The notes beneath the pieces were generated by a model that did no database searches, had not been told where the DNA came from, and saw only the letters and a program-made list of their open reading frames with translations. Shown piece after piece: positions 41,100-51,660 of a stretch of 64,000 nucleotides of DNA (position 1 is the stretch's first letter; each line of letters begins with the position of its first letter). This DNA is from Pseudo-nitzschia pungens (Eukaryota > Bacillariophyta > Bacillariophyceae > Bacillariales > Bacillariaceae), in NCBI GenBank assembly GCA_037355855.1, contig CM074768.1, forward strand, positions 806,001 to 870,000, in the 5' to 3' direction. A program made the position numbers and the translations under genes.

Positions 41100-42168
41100 T
41101 CATTCACTCAACACCTCTATCTGCTTGCTGCTTGCTGTCCCTGTATTATCGACGGGTTGTACTGCTTGCTGTCCCCCCCTGTATTATCGACACGTTGCTG
41201 CTTGCTGCTGCTTGCTGTCACCCCCCTGTATTATCGATGCGTTACTGCTTGCTGTCCCCCCCTGTATTATCGACGCGTTGCTTGCTGTCCCCCCTGGTGT
41301 ATTATCGACGCGTTGCTGCTTGCTGTCCCCCCTGGTGTATTATCGACGCGTTGCTGCTTCTTGCTGTCCCCCCCTGTATTATCGACGCGTTGTTGCTTGC
41401 TGCTGCTTGCTGTCACCCCCCTGTATTATCGACGCGTTGCTGCTTGCTGTCCCCCCCCCTGCTTGCTGTCCCCCACCTGTATTATCGACGCGTTGCTGCT
41501 TGCTGTCCCCCTTGTATTATCGACGTTGCTGCTGCTTGCTGTCCCCCCTGTTTTTTTTTTTCTACATAAATCCCTGTACAATTTGTACTGGAAAATCGAA
41601 TTTTTTGATTGGCTCGTTAACTCAGCACCTCTATCTGCTTGCTGCTTGCTGTCCCCCCCCTGTATTATCGACGCGTTGCTGCTGCTTGCTGCTTGCTGTC
41701 CCCCCCCTGTGTTGTCGACGCGTTGCTGCTGCTTGCTGCTTGCTGTCCCCCCCCTGTGTTGTCGACGCGTTGCTGCTGCTTGCTGCTTGCTGTCTCCCCC
41801 CTGTATTATCGACGCGTTGCTGCTTGCTGCTTGCAGTCCCCCCCCTGTATTATCGACGCGTTGCTGCTGCTTGCTGCTTGCTGTCCCCCCCTGTATTATC
41901 GACGCGTTGCTGCTGCTTGCTGCTTGCTGCTTGCTGCTTGCAGTCCCCCCCTGTATTATCGACGCGTTGCTGCTGCTTGCTGCTTGCAGTCCCCCCCCTG
42001 TATTATCGTCGCGTTGCTGCTGCTTGCTGCTTGCTGTCCCCCCCCCCTGTATTATCGACGCGTTGCTGCTGCTTGCTGCTTGCTGTCCCTCCCCCCCCTG
42101 TATTATCGACGCGTTGCTGCTGCTTGCTGCTTGCTGTCCCCCCCCCTGTATTATCGACGCGTTGCTGC
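41100..42168. repeat. C-rich minisatellite, GTATTATCGACGCGTTGCTG units
   Basis: More than 20 units of about 27-60 bp, each built from GTATTATCGACGCGTTGCTG, variable CTGCTTG repeats and TGTCCCCCCCT. The two blocks (41100-41560 and 41635-42168) both start with a TGATTGGCTC...CTCTATCTGCTTGCTG leader, so the array itself was duplicated. Two overlapping frames of more than 420 codons (Cys/Leu/Pro/Ala-rich) are artefacts. A short poly-T lies at 41552-41560. Confidence 0.92.
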
Positions 42169-42345
42169 TACAGCGCTACAGGGGATACAGCGCTGCAGGG
42201 GATACAGCGCTACAGCGCTACAGCGCTGAAGGGATACAGGAGGGATACAGCGATACAGCGCTGCAGGGGATACAGCGCTACAGGGGATACAGCGCTACAG
42301 GGGATACAGCGTTACAGGGGATACAGCGCTACAGGGGATGAGCGC
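42168..42345. repeat. CAGCGCTACAGGGGATA tandem array, copy A
   Basis: Tandem 17-bp units GGGATACAGCGCTACAG with C/T-A/G variants and some inserted CAGCGCTACAG half-units. AGCGCT makes each unit partly palindromic. It follows the C-rich minisatellite directly. Confidence 0.9.
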
Positions 42346-42640
42346 AGCTCAGCTCTGTATCGTACGGTATCGTGACAGCGCTCCGCTAACTCGTAAAATA
42401 ACAGAGCTCTGTAGCTCCAGTACTGTATTCTACGGGTAGCGTAGTGTGTGCGGAGTAGCGTAGCGTAGCTCCGCTTAATTAGATTCAAAGGTGTGCTAGC
42501 GCGTTGGGTAACTGTCTGGGTCAGGTATCCGGTCATAGTACATATTATACACCAATGACCCGACCCCGGCGGTAGCATAGTATCTTAGCATGGTATCATG
42601 GTAGGTTAGCATCTCCAGTATTTCGTAGCATTAGCAACCC
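42330..42640. repeat. ~290-bp segmental duplication, copy A
   Basis: Starts GGGGATGAGCGCAGCTCAGC and ends CCAGTATTTCGTAGCATTAG. It repeats at 42941-43240 with small indels. Both copies follow a GGGATACAGCGCTACAG array, so array plus flank were duplicated together. Confidence 0.88.
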
Positions 42641-42752
42641 TAACCCTGTAGCATTTAGCTACACTATAATAGGTGCTTTACTCGGGGTACGTACGATTGG
42701 TACAAATCGTACGCGACGGCCCTAGTAACTTCTGGTAGCATCCATACTAAGC

Positions 42753-42945
42753 AGGGGATACAGCGCTACAGCGCTGCAGGGGATACAGCGCTACAGGAGG
42801 GGATACAGCGCTACAGCGCTGCAGGGGATACAGCGCTACAGGAGGGGATACAGCGCTACAGCGCTGCAGGGGATACAGCGCTGCAGCGCTGCAGGGGATA
42901 CAGCGCTGCAGCGCTGCAGGGGATACAGCGCTGCAGCGCTACAGG
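42753..42945. repeat. CAGCGCTACAGGGGATA tandem array, copy B
   Basis: Same unit as 42168-42345, with CAGCGCTGCAG variants. It lies immediately upstream of duplication copy B. Confidence 0.9.
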
Positions 42946-43240
42946 GGATGAGCGCAGCTCAGCTCTGTATCGTATCGTGACAGCGTTCCGATAACTCGTA
43001 CAAGTAGATAATAGAGCTCTGTAGCTCCAGTACTGTATTATACGGGTAGCGTACGGAGTAGCGTAGTACTACTAGCGTAGCTCCGCTTATTAATTAGATT
43101 CAGCGTTGGGTAACTGTCTGGGTCAGGTATCCGGTCATAGTACATATTATACACAAATGACCCGACCCCGGCGGTAGCATAGTATCTTAGCAATGGTATC
43201 ACGGTAGGTTATCATCACCAGTATTTCGTAGCGTTACTAC
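42941..43240. repeat. ~290-bp segmental duplication, copy B
   Basis: Matches 42330-42640 from GGGGATGAGCGCAGCTCAGC through GGTCAGGTATCCGGTCATAG to the CCAGTATTTCGTAGC end, with several short indels. Confidence 0.88.
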
Positions 43241-45469
43241 AGGAATAGAGCGCTACAGCGCGCGTTTTTGTCGCGAGGTGGGGGGGTTGAGAAAAACTTG
43301 GAAGAAACCTCGCGAAAATCAAGGTTAAGGTTGCGCGTGGCGAAATTTAGGCTTGATTTTCTGGAAAATAGGTCGCGTTGGGTCGCGTTGGGTCGCGTGA
43401 CAGTTATTAGACGTACTACTACTAGTAGTTTGATATTTGATCATCAGCAAGAGATATGAATAAGACAACAGAAACAGCAATAACAGCAGCCCACGGACTG
43501 CTGGGAAACAGTGAGTCTACAGGGGGATACTGTTCAAGCGCTATTGTATATGCTCAGATACTACAAGACACTCCCCTAGAGGTACAATAGTATTAGTCAA
43601 TAGTGGGGGCATGATTTAGTGCTTGATTTAAAGGAGTTAGCTCAGCTCAGCTCAGCTCTGTATTTGTGACAGCATCTTGTTCCCTTGTAGCATAGCACTC
43701 CAGCATGGGCATGGTGATACCAATGCTGGTGGTATGCATCTTAGTACTACTACTACTACTAGTAGTAGTATTATTACTAGCATCATTTCATGTATTTGTA
43801 CAATACTACTAGTTCCATGAGAACATCTAAACAAGTGTGAGCTCTGGTATATCAAACAAACAATCACATCTGGAAATACATGCTGGCGCCTATCAGGACA
43901 GTACTCTAGGTAGTACCAGTAGTAGTATCCTGGCAGCCTTGCACCAACACCCCCCTGTTTCACTAGTACTAGTACTAGTATTGCTGTTTGTTTTGTTGGC
44001 TAGGGGAAGTACCCCTGTTGTTGCTGCTAAGGCATGTTTTCAAAGTTCAAGTTTATTGTTGTTACCCTAGCCGGTCTGTGAATCTGCTCTTTAGATTGGC
44101 CGAAGAGATGTCAAGTAAAATCAGATAACATCTAAAGAAAAAATCGATGTCAAATTTTATCACGTGATTTTACACGGTGTTTCGACTTGAAAATATTTTT
44201 GTGATGCGTTCTACCGGTCTTAGGCATCGCTCACACCCATCTGAGTGAGAGTGAATGCCATGTAGGATTGTACGTGTGTTTCCCTGGTACTCATTCTTTT
44301 TTGTAACCAAATGAGTTTTGCGCGCGCCGAATGAGCCCACGTAGAAATTCTACATGTTTTCTGGTACTCATTCTTTTTAGTTGCATACTGTGTAGTTACC
44401 ATCACGGTACTAGTACGGTAGTAGCATGATCCACTACTAGTGCTGCGACTCATGGTGCTAGTAGTTAGCTATCAAATCAAGGGGTATTCAAAAGCTGCTA
44501 CTCCATCCAAGCAGTATAATCCTAGCGTTGAAGCTTTGATCGGACAAAATAGAATGATATTTGTCCATTGGCAATAGACAGAAATAGCAGCAGCAACAAC
44601 AGTACTACTACTAGTAGTCGTAGTACTAGTAGCAAACAGAGTGCTGCTGACAAAAACAAGGAGTAAGGCAACAAAGATACTATACAGGCGCTAAGGTTAT
44701 GGCCTACACTTAGAGCATGTTTCTTTTTCGGCTTTGAACTGAAGGAGTTTTCACGTAATCTGTTCGTACGTAAGTACTGCTCGTACTACTAATACTAGTA
44801 GTACTACTACTAGTAGTGACGTTACTTCTTGTGTTGTTGCAATGTACTGGTATCGCTCATTCATACTGTATCCATCTGTTGCAGGGCTGGGGCGAGTTGG
44901 AGTAATTAGTAGTTCTAATCCTAAGACTTATGTGCTCCAACTAACCACGCCTAGTAATAGCAACCCTTTGGCATCGTAGGAGTAAGGGCAACCTTACTGT
45001 TGTGGCATCCGTTGAACTGGTACGTAGCATGTGCTGTAGCATACAATCCATAGTACTGCTCGGTGCTATTAGGGTATGTGCCCATCGTACATTATCACAT
45101 GGTTTAGCACTACCGTACTACCAGTACCGTACTTGTAAGGTTAACTTACTTGTAGTACTAAGGTTACCGTAGCACCTGTGAAGCTCTCATACCCGTAAAA
45201 TTACATACTAGTTGTAAGTTACTGGTACTGTACGGTAAGATAACCTTCCTTAGTGGTCATATGCCAACATCAAAATTTTTGATCAAAATTGAAACCGAGC
45301 TCTCAGAAAAGAAGAAGGTAGTTTCAACACGGTACCAGACGTTCTGAATTGCCTCCTCCACTGATTTCAAACATTAGTAACTGGGGCTGCTGCAATGCAC
45401 CAATGATGTCACAACCAGATACTGGCAGAAGCAGCAGCAGGAGCAGCAGCACCAGTTTTTGTCAACGTA

Positions 45470-45815
45470 ATTCACATAAACCTCCCCGCTTTGCGGGAAT
45501 TGGCTTGTCTGATTAGGGGAATCAGGTCGACTTCCTGTTCATGTCTAGTACTAGTAGTATTGTTTACATATGGCTCCTCTTTTCTGTCACTGTTATGATC
45601 ACCAGTACTGTCACTGTCACTGTAATTGTGACTGCGACAAAGAAGAAGCTGCTGACAGATACACTAGTACTAGTAGTACTACTAGTTGTAGTAGTATCAT
45701 TAGTAACAGACGAGACAGGGTTCGTACTGGTCTGTTCATAATGCTCCCCGCTTTCACGAGATTTACTTTTATCATCCTTTTCAGTGGTACTAACCTTACC
45801 GATAGTATGTACCAG
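45470..45815. repeat. ~330-bp dispersed duplication, copy 1
   Basis: Shares CATAAACCTCCCCGCTTTGC ... ATATGGCTCCTCTTTTCTGT ... TTACTTTTATCATCC with 46323-46640. Copy 1 has extra ACTAGTAGT-type triplets and a duplicated CACTGT stretch, so triplet slippage accounts for most differences. Confidence 0.88.
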
Positions 45816-45894
45816 GTTCTGGAAATAAGAATTATGAATGGAATTAACTAAAAGATAAAATAGAGTTTTTCTCGTACAACGTCGTGTTGTTTGT

Positions 45895-46005
45895 CTTCAT
45901 AAAATGGCTCTGGAATCATCTTCAAAACCTTCATAGACAGATGAAATAATATTAGGATATTTCGAAGCCGTTTCGCTTTGTACGGTACTAATCAAGTACC
46001 ACCGA
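45895..46005. repeat. ~110-bp dispersed repeat, copy 1
   Basis: Shares AACCTTCATA, GATGAAATAATAT, GATATTTCGAAGCC and TACCGAAACTTTTA (as CACCGAAACTTTTA) in order with 47145-47245. Non-coding. Confidence 0.75.
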
Positions 46006-46165
46006 AACTTTTACTTCCTCCGTTCCGAAATAACTAGTGTTATCACGCAAAATACGAGAATTAATTAATTTTAATTTATTAAGGTGTCTTCGTATTTCGT
46101 TATCAACGGTTCATTGCAATAACCTTACAAAAACAAAATATGAATTTCACATACGAGTATCTTAC

Positions 46166-46251
46166 TACTACAAAGTTCCTATCAGCTGTCCCCCGGTTCT
46201 ACATCCTCAACTACTAATTTCCCCCGGTTCTACATCCTCAACTACTAATTT
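46166..46251. mobile_element. CTATCAGCTGTCCCCCGGTT fold-back family, half copy with 31-bp tandem pair
   Basis: Carries the TTCCTATCAGCTGTCCCCCG arm and two tandem 31-bp units (start 46190 and 46221). The unit is the reverse complement of part of the complete copy at 62246-62326, so this is a partial member of the same family; no opposing arm is present. Confidence 0.65.
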
Positions 46252-46322
46252 CAGTGCAGATGAGTGAGCGCACTGGATGGCATTGGTCACAGTTCCGTCC
46301 AGAGGTCCAGTTGTTCACCGTC

Positions 46323-46640
46323 AACGTTATTCACATAAACCTCCCCGCTTTGCGGGAATTGGTTTGTCTGATTAGAGAAATCAGGTTGACTTCCTGTTCA
46401 CGTCTAGTATCGTTTACATATGGCTCCTCTTTTCTGTCACTGTTACGATCAGCACTGTGACTGTGACTGCTGCAAAGAAGAAGCTGGCAGAGACACTAGT
46501 AGTACTACTACTGGTAGTAGTATCATTAGTAATAGACGAGACAGGGTTCGTGCTGGTCTGTTCATCATGCTCCCCGTTTTCACGAGATTTACTTTTATCA
46601 TCCTTTTCAGTGGTACCGATAGTATGTACCAGCAGGTATC
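46323..46640. repeat. ~330-bp dispersed duplication, copy 2
   Basis: Partner of 45470-45815. It is preceded at 46277 by the ATGGCATTGGTCACAGTTCC word that also occurs at 35227, suggesting a wider dispersed element whose ends I cannot define. Confidence 0.85.
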
Positions 46641-47144
46641 ATTACATTGTTCAACAAAAAAATATGTAGTACGAGTAAGTTAACCTTACACACCGTGGGT
46701 AAAATTGCGTCACATTCTGGACTACAAATAATGTTCTTCAACGTTCGATCGTTTTCAGTGGTACCGGTACCGTAAGGTTACTATGAGCAGTTTTCCAATA
46801 TTGTTTGATTTTGACTGAAGAAAGGCTAACGTACCGCTACCGTAAAGGTTACTTTAACCTCTTTGTAAGACTCTTTGTAAGAGTTCAACGTTCGAAAGAA
46901 AATACTATATTTCTCTACGATGAACCCAAAATTAGATATTTCGTAGTAAGGTTAGTTCATAAATATTACAGTATTATTATTTTAATGTCTCGTCATAGTT
47001 CTGGGACGTAAGACTAAGGTACCTATACGGAGTAAACTTATTCAAGCCAAATAATTCGTAAATTGTTGTAGTACGTGTATTACGCTTATGATTACCGTTA
47101 GAGAAGAATGAGAGTGGATTAAGGAAGCCATCCATGAATCAATT

Positions 47145-47245
47145 ATGGCTTTGACTCTTCGAAACCTTCATAAGGCGATGAAATAATATCGGGATATTTC
47201 GAAGCCCTCTCGCTTTGTGCTTCAATAATGTACTACCGAAACTTT
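47145..47245. repeat. ~110-bp dispersed repeat, copy 2
   Basis: Same ordered words as 45895-46005, with moderate divergence. Confidence 0.75.
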
Positions 47246-47690
47246 TATTTAGTGAGCGTGCGAAAGATAAAACTCGCTCAGAAATAAGCGGTTGATTACA
47301 ATACACAAAAATAAAATCATCTGAATTTCACATAAGATTTACCATCATCATCGACACGACATTGCCTGCGATATATAAATCCTTGTATCGAGCTGCTCAT
47401 TTTTTCTGAATACCGTAGGTATGTCAATTGTCAACAAGTAATATCGTAAACTTCTCAGGTTGTTATTCGACCGTTTGATGAGAAGAACTTTTTGTTGATT
47501 GAGAAAATGCAATGCAAAACGTACTCGTTTGCATGCAATTGCTAATGTTGTCTCATCAGACGAATAGTTCACTACCGCTATTTTTACTTTCTTCTCATTA
47601 TTTTTGGAGAGGGAAGCATTTTTTCCATTGCGACAATCTTCCATCAACGTCCATTGAGAAGACCACGAGTATTTATCAATATCTAAAGAA

Positions 47691-50600
47691 ATGACTGCTT
47701 CTGATAACGCCGAAAGGAGCAAAACACGAGATTCTTTGCCGGTAAGCAAAAAACATATGAAAAGGACTAGCTTAGATGCATACTTTGGTGGAGCAACATC
47801 TTCAGGGAAACGTGTTCACGAATCCATAGCGCTGGACTCCTGTGCATCAACAAGCAATTCCTCAAACACGTTGTCGACAAGAGCGTTGACGACGGACTCC
47901 GTTATCTCGTCGATAATTGTGCCACTCGATTGCGATTCCATCTCGTCCAGTGTTCGTTCGATCTCTAGCATCGCCAAGAAGGAACTACCATTCTACGGGA
48001 TTGCTAATGACTCGGCAGTATATTTCGATGATGTAAAAGCTTGCATCGGTTCCGATCCGTCTACAGTGCAACGCGATGTCAAGAAAATGAAGGCTCCCAA
48101 GAAGAAAGACAAACGGAAAACAAAGAAAACCTCCAAAAAGGGGGGAGCATCCACACATCCCGACGATGCGAGCAAAGTCAGTATGAAGTCAAAGGATTTA
48201 ACCAGCAAGTCATCGAACAGTGTCATCAATCAGACAGCGGATTCAACAAGCCACAACACTCAGACCAAAATTGACGTCGGCGACACGGTATCTTCTCAAA
48301 CGCAATGCAGCGAGAAGAAAACGAAGGCTCCCAAGAAGAAAGACAAACCGAAGACCAAAAAAAAAACCAAAAAGGCGAGGACATCCTCGGTTGCTGTCGA
48401 TGGCCACAAGGTCAGTGGAAAGGCAAAGCATTCCACAAGCAAGCCGTTGGATAATGTCATCAAGGTCAATGCAAACCCAAAGGATTCTACCAGCAACCCA
48501 CCGGATACTGTTATCGACAACTGCACTGATTCAAAGAAGAACGAACGAAGGAACGAACATGGGGCTAGAAAGGAACCCCCAAAAAAGAATGAAGCTAAGA
48601 TACCAAAGTCAAAGAAGAAAGAGAAAGCGTCCTCGGTGTCAAGTAAAGCAAATCTCGGTAACCACCCGAAGAAAAATAGCGATATCGAGCCCTCACCACG
48701 GAGTTCCAACTCGATTCGTGATCAGAAAAACAATCCCTTGTTGGAATCACCAATTTTTGAAGACGGGCCAGTCATCCCCGACAAGCCGCTGTTAGACAAG
48801 TCATCGGAAGAAGTATCGGAGAACGATGTTGTCTTAGGCATCGATGACTCAGAGAGAAGAAGGCAAGGGTTGGTCAACCATGCTCCAAGAACAACGCAAA
48901 GCACAAGAAGGGCTTCGTGCTATTATAGCGCCCTTTCGACGTATGGATTCAGCGAACAGACCACAAGAATGGAAGCAGAACGCATCGAAGCATTTTTCTT
49001 CAACAATGGTATGACGATTTCATTAGCCATTTTATTTTGTGCCCTGAATGTCGTCGTGGCTGCACACGGAGCCTACCAATTCACGGCCGCTGGGGGATTC
49101 ACTACGGACAATGATATTTTGCGAGTGACTTTACCGATCGCGCGAGCGGGGGGTAGATTGGTGACCTTCAATTGCGCAGTGTTATTGCTTACGGCATGCA
49201 AGGGTCTGTGGACTATGATTCGAACGTATGTTGTACCCATCATCCCAATCGGGTTTCCGATCGATGATATAATGCCCAAGTATCATCGTGTTGTTGGTTC
49301 ATGTATCATCGTTTCGGGGTGTATTATCCACACACTTCCGCAAGTTGTGAATTACGCTACAGCAGCTATTTGGACGGTCCCAACTGGAGGAAAGATCTGG
49401 ACTTGGGGAAAGGGCCTGGCTCAGACGCAGCTCTTAATCACAGGGTCGTTATTGACGGTTATCTTCACAACCTTTTTCTTCACGACCCGGATGACCTTCC
49501 GCAAAACTACGGCTGGATTTCGTTGGTTTTGGTTTTTCCATACTGGTGGAATCGCTCTCGCCTATCCTCTTCTGATTGTCCACGGTACTTGTCGGGGCAA
49601 TCCTCTCTTCCTTTACTGTGCCCTTACTCCGTTGGCTCTGTATCTTCTTGATGTCACATTGAGACGCTCGAATACGACCAAAACCGAGGTAATCGATTGG
49701 AAGACACACGAAAACAGGGGAAACCGCATCACCGAACTCGTTTTGAAATGCCCTCCGAACTTTGTCTACACTCCGGGGCAGTATGTTGAATTGAAGTTCG
49801 ACTCTATATCACCTCACGAATGGCATCCATTTACAATCGCGAGCGCTCCAAACCGTGTTAGCGAGACATATGACGGCACGAAAGTCCTCATGTTCTTCAT
49901 AAAAGCCACCGGAAGATGGACAGAAGCTCTGTACAACTACGCTTCGGCATTTGACTTGTCGAAAGCCACCAAATCTACGAAAATGGCCGTCCGTGGTCCG
50001 CATGGTGCACCTATCGTAAATTTTTTCGAATACAAGCACATAGTCTTGGTCGGAGCCGGGGTTGGAGTGACACCGCTATTATCGGTATGGCAGCATCTGG
50101 TCGGGGAAGGTCGTTCAAAAATCCAAGGTCAACAAGAGTCGCCACTTCCCGAGTTCATCGAAGAAGATTTTGAAGAAAACACTTCCAAATTCCGTTCAAT
50201 GTGCCTCAAAATTGAGCGTGTTCTTGACTCCTTAACCGTATCGATATGTCTTCTATGTCTCTTTGTCGCCGGTGAGACGATTGTGTCAACGACTCTTGTT
50301 TTTGGATACTACGCGGAGGCTTCTTTGGTCGGAAACATCCTCGCGTGCTTCTCTTTGATCTTCCATGGTAGTGTGATTATTGTATCAGCATTTGCGAATG
50401 GTTGTGACATCCACTATTTCCTATCCTTCAAGTGCTGGATCGAAGTCGCGATTATTGTCTCAGACGGTATCAACTTTTTCTTGGCGTTGAGTGCATTGGT
50501 GGGGACGATTGAAGATGAGTCTGAAGTGAATACAGCAAGCCTCTTAGGACTGGCTAGCATGACAGTTTTTCTCCACGCACTTCGAATCTTCCACACGTTC

Positions 50601-51131
50601 CACAGGACTCTGAAACCGAAAAACCGAACATTCAAGAGGAAGGCTCGAAATCAGATTTCCTCCGTTGTTGGAATTTTTATAAACACAAGCCACGCGGGTA
50701 TGAGGTTTACATTTGAGCATTTGCTGCAGCCGCTCAGGTACGGCCTTTCAAATGCCTTCTCTCTGCATTTTTATGGCACAAGGGAGACAGATACTTCTAA
50801 GACTTTCATCGAGTCGGTGAAGGACGATATTGAATCTTCTAGACACTCAAGGCAATATTTGGTCGAAGGTTCAGAATATGACGATAGATTCTTTCGTTTC
50901 CGGGTTGGCCGTCCCGATTGGGAGTCGGTATTCCGGAAGGAAATTCTCAAGGTCCACAGTTCGTGTCCTCAAGGCGATTCTGTTGGTGTCTTCTTTTGTG
51001 GAAGTCCCGCCATATCGAAAGCATTGAACGAAGTGGCTGATCAAGTCAATGCTCAGCACCGACACTCCGTGAAAATGTCATGCGGAACACCTTGCAAATG
51101 CAAAATCGTCGTTCACACGGAGAACTACTAA
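47691..51131 (+). CDS. NADPH-oxidase/ferric-reductase-like flavocytochrome with lysine-rich N-terminus and membrane insert
   Basis: Single-exon 1146-residue protein; the start ATG is MTASDNAERSKT. Residues about 130-330 are Lys/Ser-rich with repeated KAPKKKDK(R/P)KTKK blocks. A membrane domain of about 430-670 carries paired histidines H532/H547 and H617/H631 on two helices, as in bis-haem NOX/FRE enzymes. The FAD site HPFTIASAP starts near 711, the NADPH P-loop GAGVGVTPLLS near 788, and the C-terminal FFCGSPA near 1101. Known: the family moves electrons from NADPH through FAD and haem to oxygen or ferric iron across a membrane. Unusual: between the NADPH motifs, residues about 833-982 hold roughly four extra hydrophobic segments (such as VSICLLCLFVAGETIV). 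No EF-hands are seen. Superoxide production or metal reduction cannot be told apart here. Confidence 0.82.
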   Translation: MTASDNAERSKTRDSLPVSKKHMKRTSLDAYFGGATSSGKRVHESIALDSCASTSNSSNTLSTRALTTDSVISSIIVPLDCDSISSSVRSISSIAKKELPFYGIANDSAVYFDDVKACIGSDPSTVQRDVKKMKAPKKKDKRKTKKTSKKGGASTHPDDASKVSMKSKDLTSKSSNSVINQTADSTSHNTQTKIDVGDTVSSQTQCSEKKTKAPKKKDKPKTKKKTKKARTSSVAVDGHKVSGKAKHSTSKPLDNVIKVNANPKDSTSNPPDTVIDNCTDSKKNERRNEHGARKEPPKKNEAKIPKSKKKEKASSVSSKANLGNHPKKNSDIEPSPRSSNSIRDQKNNPLLESPIFEDGPVIPDKPLLDKSSEEVSENDVVLGIDDSERRRQGLVNHAPRTTQSTRRASCYYSALSTYGFSEQTTRMEAERIEAFFFNNGMTISLAILFCALNVVVAAHGAYQFTAAGGFTTDNDILRVTLPIARAGGRLVTFNCAVLLLTACKGLWTMIRTYVVPIIPIGFPIDDIMPKYHRVVGSCIIVSGCIIHTLPQVVNYATAAIWTVPTGGKIWTWGKGLAQTQLLITGSLLTVIFTTFFFTTRMTFRKTTAGFRWFWFFHTGGIALAYPLLIVHGTCRGNPLFLYCALTPLALYLLDVTLRRSNTTKTEVIDWKTHENRGNRITELVLKCPPNFVYTPGQYVELKFDSISPHEWHPFTIASAPNRVSETYDGTKVLMFFIKATGRWTEALYNYASAFDLSKATKSTKMAVRGPHGAPIVNFFEYKHIVLVGAGVGVTPLLSVWQHLVGEGRSKIQGQQESPLPEFIEEDFEENTSKFRSMCLKIERVLDSLTVSICLLCLFVAGETIVSTTLVFGYYAEASLVGNILACFSLIFHGSVIIVSAFANGCDIHYFLSFKCWIEVAIIVSDGINFFLALSALVGTIEDESEVNTASLLGLASMTVFLHALRIFHTFHRTLKPKNRTFKRKARNQISSVVGIFINTSHAGMRFTFEHLLQPLRYGLSNAFSLHFYGTRETDTSKTFIESVKDDIESSRHSRQYLVEGSEYDDRFFRFRVGRPDWESVFRKEILKVHSSCPQGDSVGVFFCGSPAISKALNEVADQVNAQHRHSVKMSCGTPCKCKIVVHTENY

Positions 51132-51439
51132 AACCACTTACATAGCAGTCACGGAACCTACGACCAACAACGATCTACACGATGTACAATACGAGTACAT
51201 TGTATGGTAAACCTTACTTTTACGAACGTGTCTTTCACCATCACCATTATCCATGTTATTTTTATGAAGGGGTGATAATAGACAGGGGTGCGCCTCGATG
51301 CGCACTCTAGCACAAAAACTATGCCAGCAAAACACAAGAAACACATAATCAAAAATCGAAAACAAACACAACACAGCAAACAGCATGAACAGCCGCTTTA
51401 TCTCTGCCATCTCAGGGAACTGGTGGTTCTTTACCTCTG
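51132..51439. other. Spacer between NOX-like gene and interrupted transposase gene
   Basis: About 0.3 kb between two convergent coding ends. It contains short GTAAACCTTAC-type motifs and no gene. Confidence 0.55.
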
Positions 51440-51655
51440 CTACATTAGTTTAATAGTACAAATCTTTGCATACAGAGCATTCCTCCACTCGTGTCCCCCT
51501 ATTCCAAACCCTCCCTCTCTGTCCTCTGTATCCTCACCAGGCACCTCATCCAGGTGAACAACGCCGTTGTGGTTTGACGGAATGATTCGAATCTGTTTCA
51601 TTGGGTTGTCTTCAATCTCTGTTCCTCTGTGTAGTAGCGAGTATCGATTGGCAAC

Positions 51656-51660
51656 AATCT
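51656..51660. repeat. Target-site duplication AATCT, left copy
   Basis: AATCT directly precedes the left LTR and is repeated at 57505-57509 directly after the right LTR: the 5-bp staggered cut expected for an LTR-element integrase. Confidence 0.93.

Larger units (their letters stand above)
40081..41100. other. Non-repeat island with a possible ORF remnant and a 13-bp microsatellite
   Basis: Contains a tRNA-like B-box word (40152-40166, minus strand), an open frame at 40353-40643, and the GGAAGACGACGAC array at 40756-40860 (separate entries). Otherwise no feature is supported. Confidence 0.5.
43260..47690. other. Intergenic, ~4.4 kb, duplicated non-coding blocks
   Basis: No gene supported; small frames lack domains. 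It contains ACT/AGT triplet runs, a GGGTCGCGTT run near 43370-43395, dense GTAAGGTTAC motifs (45120-45250, 46670-46850), two duplicated blocks (45470-45815 with 46323-46640; 45895-46005 with 47145-47240) and a 31-bp tandem pair (46190-46251). Confidence 0.6.

Noticed and set aside
41073..42375. Two overlapping 420-codon Cys/Pro/Leu-rich frames
   Set aside because: Products of the minisatellite unit; no conserved start and no non-repeat part.
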